This document shows positions 35,301-46,829 of a DNA stretch of 64,000 nucleotides, piece by piece. Both the position numbers and the translations under genes were made by a program. The notes under the pieces were generated by a model, which did no database searches, had not been told where the DNA came from, and was given only the letters and a program-made list of their open reading frames with translations. The stretch is from contig JAEHOE010000037.1 in the NCBI GenBank assembly GCA_016858145.1, positions 682,001 through 746,000 on the forward strand, given 5' to 3'. Position 1 is the stretch's first letter. Each line of letters starts with the position of its first letter. The stretch is from Edaphochlamys debaryana (lineage: Eukaryota > Chlorophyta > Chlorophyceae > Chlamydomonadales).

Positions 35301-38300
35301 CGCACAGCAGCAGCGCCCAGCGGCCGTGGCCAGCGGCAACGCCCAGCGCCCGGCAACGGCGCCCTGCGGCAGCTCCGAGCTGCAGCGCCCTCACAGGGCC
35401 TAGCGTCCAGCGGCCAGCGCCGGCACCCAGCGTTCGGGTGGCGCCCAGGCTCAGGGTCCAGTGGCAGTGCCCAGCGGCAACGCCCAGCGGCCGCGCCCAG
35501 CGGCCGCGCCCAACGAAAGAGCCCAGCGGCACCGCCAAGCAGCACCGCCCAGCGGCCGTGGCCAGCGGCAACGCCCAGCGCCCGGTAACGGCGCCCTGCG
35601 GCAGCTCCGAGCTGCAGCGCCCTCACAGGGCCTATCGCCCAGCGGCCAGCGCCGGCACCTAGCGCTCAGGTGGCGCCCAGGCTCAGGGTCCACTGGCAGT
35701 GCCCAGCGGCAACGCCCAGCGGCCGCGCCCAGCGGCCGCGCCCAACGGAAGAGCCCAGCGGCACCGCCAAGCAGCAGCGCCCAGCGGCCGTGGCCAGCGG
35801 CAACGCCCAGCGCCCGGCAACGGCGCCCTGCGGCAGCTCCGAGCTGCAGCGCCCTCACAGGGCCTATCGCCCAGCGGCCAGCGCCGGCACCTAGCGCTCA
35901 GGTGGCGCCCAGGCTCAGGGTCCACTGGCAGTGCCCAGCGGCCGCGCCCAGCGGCCGCGCCCAGCGGCCGCGCCCAACGGAAGAGCCCAGCGGCACCGCC
36001 AAGCAGCACCGCCCAGCGGCCGTGGCCAGCGGCAACGCCCAGCGCCCGGTAACGGCGCCCTGCGGCAGCTCCGAGCTGCAGCGCCCTCACAGGGCCTATC
36101 GCCCAGCGGCCAGCGCCGGCACCTAGCGCTCAGGTGGCGCCCAGGCTCAGGGTCCACTGGCAGTGCCCAGCGGCAACGCCCAGCGGCCGCGCCCAGCGGC
36201 CGCGCCCAACGGAAGAGCCCAGCGGCACCGCCAAGCAGCACCGCCCAGCGGCCGTGGCCAGCGGCAACGCCCAGCGCCCGGCAACGGCGCCCTGCGGCAG
36301 CTCCGAGCTGCAGCGCCCTCACAGGGCCTATCGCCCAGCGGCCAGCGCCGGCACCTAGCGCTCAGGTGGCGCCCAGGCTCAGGGTCCAGTGGCAGTGCCC
36401 AGCGGCCGCGCCCAGCGGCCGCGCCCAGCGGCCGCGCCCAACGGCAGCGCCCAGCGGCAACGCACAGCAGCAGCGCCCAGCGGCCGTGGCCAGCGGCAAC
36501 GCCCAGCGCCCGGCAACGGCGCCCTGCGGCAGCTCCGAGCTGCAGCGCCCTCACAGGGCCTAGCGTCCAGCGGCCAGCGCCGGCACCCAGCGTTCGGGTG
36601 GCGCCCAGGCTCAGGGTCCAGTGGCAGTGCCCAGCGGCAACGCCCAGCGGCCGCGCCCAGCGGCCGCGCCCAACGAAAGAGCCCAGCGGCACCGCCAAGC
36701 AGCACCGCCCAGCGGCCGTGGCCAGCGGCAACGCCCAGCGCCCGGTAACGGCGCCCTGCGGCAGCTCCGAGCTGCAGCGCCCTCACAGGGCCTATCGCCC
36801 AGCGGCCAGCGCCGGCACCTAGCGCTCAGGTGGCGCCCAGGCTCAGGGTCCACTGGCAGTGCCCAGCGGCAACGCCCAGCGGCCGCGCCCAGCGGCCGCG
36901 CCCAACGGAAGAGCCCAGCGGCACCGCCAAGCAGCACCGCCCAGCGGCCGTGGCCAGCGGCAACGCCCAGCGCCCGGCAACGGCGCCCTGCGGCAGCTCC
37001 GAGCTGCAGCGCCCTCACAGGGCCTATCACCCAGCGGCCAGCGCCGGCACCTAGCGCTCAGGTGGCGCCCAGGCTCAGGGTCCAGTGGCAGTGCCCAGCG
37101 GCCGCGCCCAGCGGCCGCGCCCAGCGGCCGCGCCCAACGGCAGCGCCCAGCGGCAACGCACAGCAGCAGCGCCCAGCGGCCGTGGCCAGCGGCAACGCCC
37201 AGCGCCCGGCAACGGCGCCCTGCGGCAGCTCCGAGCTGCAGCGCCCTCACAGGGCCTAGCGTCCAGCGGCCAGCGCCGGCACCCAGCGTTCGGGTGGCGC
37301 CCAGGCTCAGGGTCCAGTGGCAGTGCCCAGCGGCAACGCCCAGCGGCCGCGCCCAGCGGCCGCGCCCAACGAAAGAGCCCAGCGGCACCGCCAAGCAGCA
37401 CCGCCCAGCGGCCGTGGCCAGCGGCAACGCCCAGCGCCCGGTAACGGCGCCCTGCGGCAGCTCCGAGCTGCAGCGCCCTCACAGGGCCTATCGCCCAGCG
37501 GCCAGCGCCGGCACCTAGCGCTCAGGTGGCGCCCAGGCTCAGGGTCCACTGGCAGTGCCCAGCGGCAACGCCCAGCGGCCGCGCCCAGCGGCCGCGCCCA
37601 ACGGAAGAGCCCAGCGGCACCGCCAAGCAGCAGCGCCCAGCGGCCGTGGCCAGCGGCAACGCCCAGCGCCCGGCAACGGCGCCCTGCGGCAGCTCCGAGC
37701 TGCAGCGCCCTCACAGGGCCTATCGCCCAGCGGCCAGCGCCGGCACCTAGCGCTCAGGTGGCGCCCAGGCTCAGGGTCCACTGGCAGTGCCCAGCGGCCG
37801 CGCCCAGCGGCCGCGCCCAGCGGCCGCGCCCAACGGAAGAGCCCAGCGGCACCGCCAAGCAGCACCGCCCAGCGGCCGTGGCCAGCGGCAACGCCCAGCG
37901 CCCGGTAACGGCGCCCTGCGGCAGCTCCGAGCTGCAGCGCCCTCACAGGGCCTATCGCCCAGCGGCCAGCGCCGGCACCTAGCGCTCAGGTGGCGCCCAG
38001 GCTCAGGGTCCACTGGCAGTGCCCAGCGGCAACGCCCAGCGGCCGCGCCCAGCGGCCGCGCCCAACGGAAGAGCCCAGCGGCACCGCCAAGCAGCACCGC
38101 CCAGCGGCCGTGGCCAGCGGCAACGCCCAGCGCCCGGCAACGGCGCCCTGCGGCAGCTCCGAGCTGCAGCGCCCTCACAGGGCCTATCGCCCAGCGGCCA
38201 GCGCCGGCACCTAGCGCTCAGGTGGCGCCCAGGCTCAGGGTCCAGTGGCAGTGCCCAGCGGCCGCGCCCAGCGGCCGCGCCCAGCGGCCGCGCCCAACGG

Positions 38301-39510
38301 CAGCGCCCAGCGGCAACGCACAGCAGCAGCGCCCAGCGGCCGTGGCCAGCGGCAACGCCCAGCGCCCGGCAACGGCGCCCTGCGGCAGCTCCGAGCTGCA
38401 GCGCCCTCACAGGGCCTAGCGTCCAGCGGCCAGCGCCGGCACCCAGCGTTCGGGTGGCGCCCAGGCTCAGGGTCCAGTGGCAGTGCCCAGCGGCAACGCC
38501 CAGCGGCCGCGCCCAGCGGCCGCGCCCAACGAAAGAGCCCAGCGGCACCGCCAAGCAGCACCGCCCAGCGGCCGTGGCCAGCGGCAACGCCCAGCGCCCG
38601 GTAACGGCGCCCTGCGGCAGCTCCGAGCTGCAGCGCCCTCACAGGGCCTATCGCCCAGCGGCCAGCGCCGGCACCTAGCGCTCAGGTGGCGCCCAGGCTC
38701 AGGGTCCACTGGCAGTGCCCAGCGGCAACGCCCAGCGGCCGCGCCCAGCGGCCGCGCCCAACGGAAGAGCCCAGCGGCACCGCCAAGCAGCAGCGCCCAG
38801 CGGCCGTGGCCAGCGGCAACGCCCAGCGCCCGGCAACGGCGCCCTGCGGCAGCTCCGAGCTGCAGCGCCCTCACAGGGCCTATCGCCCAGCGGCCAGCGC
38901 CGGCACCTAGCGCTCAGGTGGCGCCCAGGCTCAGGGTCCAGTGGCAGTGCCCAGCGGCCGCGCCCAGCGGCCGCGCCCAGCGGCCGCGCCCAACGGCAGC
39001 GCCCAGCGGCAACGCACAGCAGCAGCGCCCAGCGGCAACGCACAGCGTTCAGCGACGGCGCCCAGCGGCAGTTCCGAGCGGCAGCGCCCACGCAGGGCCT
39101 AGCGCCCAGCGGCCGTGGCCAGCGGCAACGCCCAGCGCCCGGCAACGGCGCCCTGCGGCAGCTCCGAGCTGCAGCGCCCTCACAGGGCCTAGCGCCCAGC
39201 GGCCAGCGCCGGCACCTAGCGCTCAGGTGGCGCCCAGGCTCAGGTCCAGCGGCAGCGCCCGGCGACAGCGCCCAGCGGTAGCGCCCAGCGGCAACGCACA
39301 GCAGCAGCGCCCAGCGGCAACCCCGAGCGCCCAGCAACGGCGCAGCGCCCACACAGGGCCTAGCGCCCAGCGGCCAGCGCCACGTTCTAGCGCTGAGGTG
39401 GCGTTCAAGCTCAGGGTCCAGCGGCAGCGCCTGGCGGCAGCGCCCACCGCCTCGACCCCAGTGCCCAGCTCCCCGCGTCCAGCGGCGGTGTCCCTCGGCA
39501 GCGCCCAAGT
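32390..39510. repeat. Satellite array, 232-bp monomer with higher-order structure
   Basis: The marker caggctcaggg recurs at 32881, 33126 and then exactly every 232 bases from 33126 to 38926, that is 25 monomers. The first interval is 245 (232 plus one extra 13-bp unit). Each monomer is itself built largely of degenerate 13-bp units of the type cagcggccgcgcc. By sequence variants the monomers form types that repeat in two larger units, a trimer (696 bp) and a pentamer (1,160 bp). Outer monomers near 32390-32880 and 38926-39510 are divergent in length. Many overlapping frames on both strands arise because the units lack stops and 232 is not a multiple of three; none is annotated as a gene. Confidence 0.97.
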
Positions 39511-40095
39511 AGTGCTCAGCAGCCAGCAGCACTGCCGTGGGGGCCCAGAAAGCCATGGCCGCACCCATGCCTCGCACCCCTTCGCGCAATGCGGCACGAT
39601 GCAGCACGCAGGGCCCGAGGCCGCCCATCCACAGCGCCCAGGAACGCCGCCACCCGGAGCCGAAGGGTGTCAGAGCAGTCAGACCGCGCCGAGGACACCA
39701 GAAGCGCCTCCGCCTGCGAGCCGGCGCGGCCTCTGACGCATGCGCCGGGGATGACTGGGGAAGGGACTAAGGGAGTCTGTCACGTGGGCCGCGGTTGCCG
39801 GACTTGCGGGTAGGGGGGCGAGGGGGAGGGTCGGCTTTGCGATGTCTCCGACCGCTGAAGGACCTCATCGTGCACGCAAGGGAGCACCGCGCACCGCCAC
39901 AGCACACCACAGCTCCGCCGGCGAGCCCCGCAAGTCCTCCTGTTTACTGTTTGGCGCAAGCAACCGCCACGACTGTACGGGTTCGACTCCCCTGCAGGAC
40001 GGAGCTACGGTCCCCATTGAGCCAAAGCCCATGTGTTACAAGTGTTGACCGACCCGCACGCTCCGTTAGGGCCAGAGTCTGGTCACACCAAGGAC
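39511..40095. other. Unannotated sequence right of the satellite
   Basis: No gene is recognised. A perfect tRNA-type B-box match (ggttcgactcc) occurs at about 39978, but no cloverleaf can be folded around it. Confidence 0.45.
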
Positions 40096-40260
40096 TTAGA
40101 TTCGACTCGCTCTCTGCTGTAAGACACGATGGAAAAAGCGCCCGAGAGCACGAGGACATTGCTGCCAAAAGGAGCCTATATCACCTCCATGAAAGCATAA
40201 GCCAGACTCTTGCCGAATCCGCTCATAACCCTCACTCTCGAACAACACATGAAGCTCATC

Positions 40261-40973
40261 CAGGGGGGGGGCAGGAAGTGTAAAAATATACACCACGCTA
40301 TAACTTTGGAGAGCTCGACAAGAGGAGCCCAAATCCGCTTTCAGAATGAAAATCGAGGTTCTAGGAAAAAAGTTATGAGCCCTCAAAGTTGGGGGGGGGG
40401 AGGGGGGGGGGGAGGGGGGTCCCGAACTTTTGTACAGCTCCCGTCCGAACTTTTGTCACAGCGGTCTGACGCAGCCCAAGGGCCCTTTCCTTGCGTAAAC
40501 GCGTGGTATCAAGGAGAGGCTGAACCGTGGGTGTGCCTGAGCACCACAGACCATAGGGATGGTGGTCGAAGGGTGGCTGCGGGTGCCACATGTCGGCATG
40601 TCCGCGCGTGGGACACGTCACGACCGGCACTGCCACCGCTGCTAGGCGTCCGGGTGTACTATTATGACCGTAGCTCGTCATATAGGAGGCCTAGGGCATG
40701 AATAGCGCGGATGCAAGGTACCGGAGAGTGGTCCATGGACGCGGGGATGGTCAATGGACAGGACACCAGCCTCATCGATGCTTCCGGTTCACGCGCAAGG
40801 CAGTAGCGCACTCGAAGCGCAGCCGATTGGCACAAAAGTCAAGGGAAATGGGTGACATTATGGCCATGTACGGCAGTGTGTGCAGTGTACGGAAAGGGGG
40901 GGGATGGGGGGGTCGAGGGAGTCGGAACTTTTGTGGGGTGGTGTATGGAACTAATGTTTTTACCCCCACCCTG
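40261..40973. mobile_element. 713-bp non-autonomous DNA transposon-like insertion in the LINE remnant
   Basis: It is bounded by the 7-bp direct repeat GCTCATC (40254-40260 and 40974-40980). Its ends are imperfect inverted repeats: the left end begins CAGGGGGGGGG and the right end, reverse-complemented, begins CAGGGTGGGGG; both continue through TAAAAA to ATACACCAC. Removing the insert with one repeat copy joins the flanks into the LINE motif VEDELHVLFE. It has no coding capacity. CAGGG termini recall hAT or P-like elements, but the 7-bp duplication does not settle the superfamily. Confidence 0.75.
40390..40421 (+). repeat. Poly-G tract
   Basis: Nearly uninterrupted G runs with single A breaks, inside the transposon-like insert. 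The tract could form a G-quadruplex. A shorter G-run (40898-40917) sits near the other end, each beside the phrase gaacttttgt. Confidence 0.8.
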
Positions 40974-41700
40974 GCTCATCTTCAACACCTTGATGGCATA
41001 CTTTGCACACACAGACCGCTGCACTCGACTAGCATCACGGGAAACGGCCAAAGGCCAAGCACACACCCTAAACCTCGCCATTGCCCGCATGTGCTCAAGG
41101 GGCACAGCAGATCGAAGATACCGCGCAGCTCCATCAGCCATCATCCAAGCACTGTACCGGCACAACGTCACTCCTTCCCCTGTCCAAGTGCGGGGATCCG
41201 AGTGCTCCTGCGGCCCCGTCCATTCCGCCAACAAACGCTGTCGAAATGCATCCAAAACCCACTCAACATTGATCACATGAGCCGTGTACTGCAGATGAGG
41301 AGCCGCATCACCACCACCCGCCGGCCACTCGTACCCAAGAGCACCTAATACCCGAATCATCTTGTCAGCCCAACAGTCTAACTCCGGCCGCCCCTTAAAA
41401 CTTCAAGGCCAACCCTACATCAGCCACGAACGTGGTTCGATAAGCAGACCCAGGATCCTGCCACATGCGGACATGCCCCTCCCGTCCCTCGCCCCGCCGC
41501 GTCATTACAACGTCGTTACAACTCTTCTGCGTCCCGCTCAGGTCCCTCTGCCACTTCAGAGCCCGCTGCTTCGTCGACCGCGCCATCTCCTCAGCCTTGT
41601 CCCCCTCCAGCTCGGCAGTCAGATGCTGCAACTGCTGCGTGAACGCAAGCGAGCGCGCCCGGCTGCGCAGTCGGGATTCGGATCATGCCCGTGCTGGACG

Positions 41701-42938
41701 TGCAGGCCACCTGAAAGACGGTGGCGGCGGCGTTGCCCTGGGCGGCGGGAAGGATCCGCGACCTCTGCCCCACGCCGATGGCGGCAGGTGTGCTCTGCGG
41801 GCAGGGTGGCCGGACGGCCGGGTCACCGCCCAGCCAGGCGTGCCCAGGCGGCACGGCCAACCTGATCTCACCGGAGCACCGGAGCGAGTCTGTGGGGTGG
41901 CCGGACGGCTTGGCGGCTCTGACCTCCCGGACAACTAGATAGCAGGCTGGCGGAGGGGGAGGGGTCTAGAGTGTAGTCCGTAATAGGTGAGCCGAATTGT
42001 AAATGGGAAGCAAAGCCAGGCGAAGCGGAAGGGGGCGATCGAGCGGGTGTCGGCGGACCTCCTCCCGTCCCGCGGCAGATGAACCTGTATTAGTAAATCC
42101 CGACTAGGCTCCACCGAACACCCCTGAAATCGCTGACTATCTTCTGTAGCACTTATGCGATGGTCGGTACTCCGGCACACAACTTCCAGTCATGTTGGCA
42201 ACGGGCCCAACTGTACACGCTCGGGGCTCCCACAAGGTCCGCACCAGGTTTTATGCATTAGACGGCTTTCTGCTGTCTTTGTCAGTGTTCCCAAGCTGCT
42301 GGGGCGAGTCCGGTCGGTCTGTCATAATGGGAGCGCCTTAACGTGTGGAGACCGACTGGCTGTTTCTGGGGTGGCGTAATGAGTACGGGAGGCCGGCCGA
42401 TGTGCGCGATCCCCGCGAAGTGGTGCGCGGGTAATAATTTGTTGTACTCGTCCCCGACCCGGTTTCGTTCCAATGTCTTTGCCAGCCACGGGCTCGGATG
42501 GTTACAGATACAATAGCTACAGGACTTGCATCGTGCACCTGTCCCTCGGCCTGCTAATACGGCGGAGCCTGACCATTAGCCATCGATCGCCGCGGACGGC
42601 GCCCCCCCACCTGCAGCGATGCGTTCGCCTGCGTGTTCGATGCAAAGTATCTATTTACGCGGATAGCTACGTTGGGCTACCCAGGACCATAGCCCAGCGC
42701 GTGCATTAACGCGGTTGGGCCTCCAGGGCAGCTCCTCGCAGAGGCCTGCGCTGGGCCCCTGCACGCTGCCGAGGCGGTCAGGCGATCCCTCTGAGCCAGC
42801 TTCGACGTGAGCGTTGCTTGGAGCCGCGCAGGGGTGCAGCGCAAACTCTAATCCGTCCGCGGGATGGATGGGCGGGGCATGGGCATCGCTCGCCCCAACG
42901 TGTGACCTCAACACCTCGCTCAACATGGTGAACTGCAG
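41701..42938. other. Intergenic region left of the SGNH gene
   Basis: No gene recognised. The right part (about 42600-42938) must hold the SGNH gene promoter and 5' UTR. Part of it may be more decayed transposon sequence. Confidence 0.45.
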
Positions 42939-45564
42939 ATGTCGTTTGCCGTGCTGTTGTACACGTTCCTGGCCCTAGGTGAGAATGGCGACGAAGAGCT
43001 CCACTGCCACCCCGTCACCCCATCACCCCATCACCCCATCACCCCCTGCCCTGGGTGCGCACTTGGCAGTGGGCATGGAATCCTTGGCGGCGTGTCCCAC
43101 ACGCTGGTCCAACAACACGCTCAGCGGCTCTGCGACGCTCTACTCGGTGTCCGCTGCGTCCAACGTGACAGACGCTCTCTGCCAGGGGTCGATCCTCGTG
43201 GAGCGTGAGACGGCCCTGCGAACGCGGGGCTTCTACCTCTTCGCCGGAGGGGTGGCGAGAGGATCAGCAGTGGTCGTTGAAGTGGCGTGGCCCCCCCTCG
43301 AGGCCGGCCGCATTCCGCTCTTCTACGTGCGTTACGTTGGCCCTGCGGGGGCGCGGAGGCTTCGCACAGTATACTGCGGAGATGGGAATATCAAGGCAGC
43401 TGTGACCTTGGGAAAGGTGGGCACTGGGCAGGCCTGTGCTCAACCCGGTCCGGAGGCCACCCTCGGCTGCATGCTCATCCCCGGCCCCAGCCAGCAGGGG
43501 CCACCGTGCTGCCATCTTGGCTGAGCCCTCATTGCGTTACCCTTGCAGATGCCGGGCCCACATCTTATTCAGGTCGTGCTGCAAAGCCTGAACTCCAGCT
43601 TCTGCAGCTTGCGGACCAGCTGTGGTGTGCCGTCACCCTCGGAGCCTGTTGGCCCGACCGACCCATGGTCCGTGGGGTCAACACGCGTGACTCAACGTAG
43701 CTAGGCAGGCAGCAGGAGACGCCATCCGCTGCACATATAACCCCACCCTCTGCGGACTGCTACCGTAGGTTGGGGTACCTCACCGTCACGCAGTCGTCGG
43801 AGGAGTACAGTCTGGAGCCCCTGGACCCCCGCACGTTCCTCAAGCTCTTGAGCTTGCCGCCGGTCGGGGTGGCCCCGCCCACACCTCTGGCGCTGCCTGA
43901 GAGGAGCAACACCACCAGGTGCCCCGCCACCGGGTTGGCGCCGGGCCACTGGGAATTCACGCGCTGGCCTGCCCCCGAGGTGGCGGAGCTGGCCCCCCTG
44001 TGCTTCTACGAGCGGAACGATGCCGGGGATGCCAGCACACAGTGGCGGCGCTGTGAGCGCGACTTTCCAGTCTTCCCGGCTATGTCGGACCGGCTGTACA
44101 ATACGCCGTACTGGCGGACCTCCCTGAGGTGAGTGCGTGCCAGCAAGGCAAGGGTGCGCTGAGTTTAGACAGCGCGCCCGGATGCAACCGCCTCCGGCTG
44201 CTGTGGGGAAGGTGCTTCCCGAGCCACTGCTGACGTACGTCTTACGCATGGGCTTGCCGCGCAGGTGGGTGCCTCGCGGCTGCCGGCCGCCCCCGCCCCA
44301 CCACACGGTTGAGCGAAAGCCTTGCCTGGACAAATGGCTTGCCAATGGGAAACGCTTCTGCTCACTTGGAGGTGCGCGGGCCGCGGGGCTTGCTGTCATA
44401 TGTCACATGCAACAAGATTAACTGCGTCTTGCAGGGGTACGCAGCTGCGCTGCGGCTAGCTGCAGCCGTGTGAGGTGCCCCTTCCTCACCGCTTCCACCC
44501 ATGCTGCACTCCCTTGGCCCGAGGCACAGATTCCCACATGCGCTACGTGGCTCGTGCGCTCCAGAACTGGTGGGTGTCGTAACTTCTATAGGTTACCCTT
44601 ATGCGCTGATTACGTTCGATCCTTGTGTGCACAGGGCAGACTCCCAGACGGGCGAGGAGCTCAAAGTGTTTGGCACCGATCCCATGGACGAGACAAAGCA
44701 GGTTGATCTGCACATGGAGAAGGTGTGTCTCTTAAACGACCGTATATCCGTACGGCCCTCCGTACTCCCGCAGAAACCCCCGTGGGTGTCATGGGCGCTT
44801 CCATGTGTGTGCTGCTCGCTTTCAGGTACTTTACTTCCTGGACCTCTGGGGCGAAACCAAGGTAAGTTTGCAGCAACCGGCCGGGCGCCTCCCGGGTGCC
44901 GGCCGGGCACACCCTGTCACGGCCCGTCTGGCGCGCAGGTCAGGGACGACGTAGCCGAAGGCAAGTTCAATGAGTGCAGCGTCCTCTTCACCAGTGAGTT
45001 CAGTTGGAGCACGTGTCACGACGGCGTGGGGTGCCATCTGACGATGCCGTGCTTCGTTTCGCAACAGACTTCGGTTCGTGGCATCTGGCGTTCTACCCAG
45101 ATCTGGGTAATTACACGGCGCTAGTGACGTCCTTTGCCGGTGTCATGGCACGCCTGGTCCAGACCGGAGTGCCAGTGGTATGGGTCACCACGCCTCCGCA
45201 GCTGCTGCGCGAGTCCTACCTCCAACGCAACTGCACAGACATGCGCCTGGTGCCAGTGATCGAGGCGTACAACCGGATCGCGTGTAAGTGGGCCAGGTTG
45301 TACCTAGGTGTCCTTGTAATCCCGGCTGCGGCTATTCCGCTCAACCTTGCAAACCTCTTGGTCCTTCCTAATGCTCACCCGCCTGCAGACGAGACCTTCC
45401 ATGCGCTGCGTATTCCCACCTTGGACTCGTGGGGGCCAACCAGTGGGCTTCTGGAGGCGAGATGGGACAGCACGCACTTCGCATGGAACAGCGCCCCTGG
45501 TGCCGTGTTCTTCGACAAGGTCATACAGCACCTGTGCCAGGCCCCAGGAGGACAGAATGGTTGA
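42939..45564 (+). CDS. Secreted SGNH-hydrolase / PC-esterase-like protein
   Basis: Exons: 42939-42978, 43070-43416, 43549-43696, 43769-44128, 44265-44371, 44530-44569, 44635-44722, 44826-44861, 44939-44993, 45068-45283, 45389-45564. The N-terminus MSFAVLLYTFLALG is a signal peptide or anchor. The catalytic block SLGDSHMRYVARAL is rebuilt across the junction 44371/44530 and gives the GDSH motif; near the C-terminus WDSTHF supplies the Asp-x-x-His pair. Cys-rich segments with several N-glycosylation sequons lie between. This layout fits the PC-esterase/SGNH group, which adds or removes O-acyl groups on extracellular polysaccharides; the substrate is unknown. The junction between exons 2 and 3 does not keep phase as I read it, so that splice site, or the gene's integrity, is uncertain. 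Confidence 0.7.
43014..43046 (+). repeat. Short tandem repeat in intron 1 of the SGNH gene
   Basis: Four copies of an 8-9 bp catcacccc-like unit, intronic. Confidence 0.85.
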
Positions 45565-46829
45565 GAGGCGTATCTTGAGCCAAACCGCCGCACCAGTCAT
45601 TCTCGTGGCCGGCATGCGGGCGTGGCGGTGGTGGGGAGCCGGGGACGACGCCCTTGGAGCGCCGGCGGCAGCGCCGGCGTGCAGCCCATGTGCCAAACCT
45701 CCGCACGTCCCATGGGCCGCCACAGTGGCCAGAGAGCGCCCACTGGGTCCGGCCTGGCTTGCCGGCCTCCATGCCAGGAGCCGCCAGGAGCAGAAGCTGC
45801 GGCGGCGGTGGAATTGGCCAGGGTGCCGATGCGACCAAGGAGTGGCCGGTGGTGGGGCGTAATTCTGCCCCACCCCCTTAATCCCGAAGTGGGGCACGCA
45901 CGGGCCCGCCCGCTGCCAGGCGGCCGTCGGGTGCGGCTGGCGGCCTACCTGGGGCGGGAGCACGTATTCTGGGCAGGCCAGCGCAGAAGCCCGGGAGCGG
46001 GCTGGAGGGGCCGGGGGTGAGCGGACGGCCAAAGCGGAAAGTGGATGTGAGTCAGCGCCTTTCTTACTGCGAGCTCCACGGCGCCGCCAGGCACAGTGGC
46101 GGGCGAACGCAGGGGGAAAGGAGACACGGGAGACGAGGAACGCGACAAGCAGGCCAGCAAAGTGCAACGATTGCACTGGTCGGCAACTATCGAACGCAGG
46201 GGAGGAGGAAGCTGCGGGCCCACGAGGGGCAGGTATGTAGCCCAGGGGTGGCGCAGTGCCAAAGGATTTGAACACATGCGGGCAGAGCCTGTGGAGCTGC
46301 TGGGTTGCGCGAGAGGCCCACTGGGCAGGCCAACGGCTCGCCGGTTGGGGGGCAGGACACGATAATGCGACCGACAAGGGGTGGCCGGGTCCTGGCCGGG
46401 TATGCGTGTGAGGTGGACTCTTGGCGTCTTGGGCCCTGGCCTGGCATGCAAGAGCCCCTGTGGGTTGACAGATGCGCGTGGGCAGGAAGGGACGACTGTA
46501 ATAAGAGGAGACATTACGAGGGCGGCAAACCGCTCGCTAGCAACCCGCCCATGGCCCCTGTCAAGTGGGTTCTGCGAGCGATCAGGGTGGGCAGATCGAG
46601 GTGTGTGTTCGTGCGTGACTGCGGAGTGAGTCGAGTCACCGTGGTGCGGGGGCACTCGGGTCACCAGGTCGAGAGGGAAATCGGGGGGGCGGGATGGGCA
46701 GGGGCTTGGCTCGATGCAAACCAGGAGCACACGGGCCTTATTGACAGCAAACCCAAGCAACACTAAGACGCCCAAAATAATTATAAGCAGCGCAACCCTT
46801 GCAACTTTATCGACGATCGAAAGCGACAA
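45565..46829. other. Intergenic region between SGNH and reductase genes
   Basis: A TGTAA at 46497-46501 could be the SGNH gene's polyadenylation signal, though about 930 bases from the stop is long. The stretch 46760-46829 is AT-rich relative to the window and should be the reductase promoter and leader. Confidence 0.45.

Larger units (their letters stand above)
40096..41700 (-). pseudogene. Decayed LINE-type (non-LTR) retrotransposon ORF2 C-terminus
   Basis: Read leftwards, fragments in different frames form the typical C-terminal end of an algal LINE reverse-transcriptase protein. These are LQHLTAELEGDKAEEMARST (about 41630), then the block with VEWVLDAFRQRLLAEW and CRYSAWMMADGAARYLRSAV (41360-41000), then LHVLFESEGYERIRQES and GRFFHRVLQQR (about 40250-40096, ending in a stop). 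Between VCAK (near 41005) and the VEDE-LH motif there is a 2-base frameshift and a 713-bp insertion. The catalytic reverse-transcriptase core is not present in the window. The copy is inactive. Family assignment is from motif memory. Confidence 0.6.

Noticed and set aside
31808..39736. Many long open frames on both strands across the satellite (up to about 400 codons)
   Set aside because: They are the same repeat read in different frames. 232 is not a multiple of three, so no frame is conserved across monomers as selection on a protein would require.
39930..40012. Possible tRNA or SINE head around the B-box match ggttcgactcc
   Set aside because: Only five acceptor pairs can be drawn and there is no D arm or A box.
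45945..46829. A 294-codon - strand frame with a hydrophobic start next to the reductase gene
   Set aside because: It begins with TTG, has no ATG near the hydrophobic stretch, and is Pro/Ser-rich antisense-like sequence abutting the reductase start codon.
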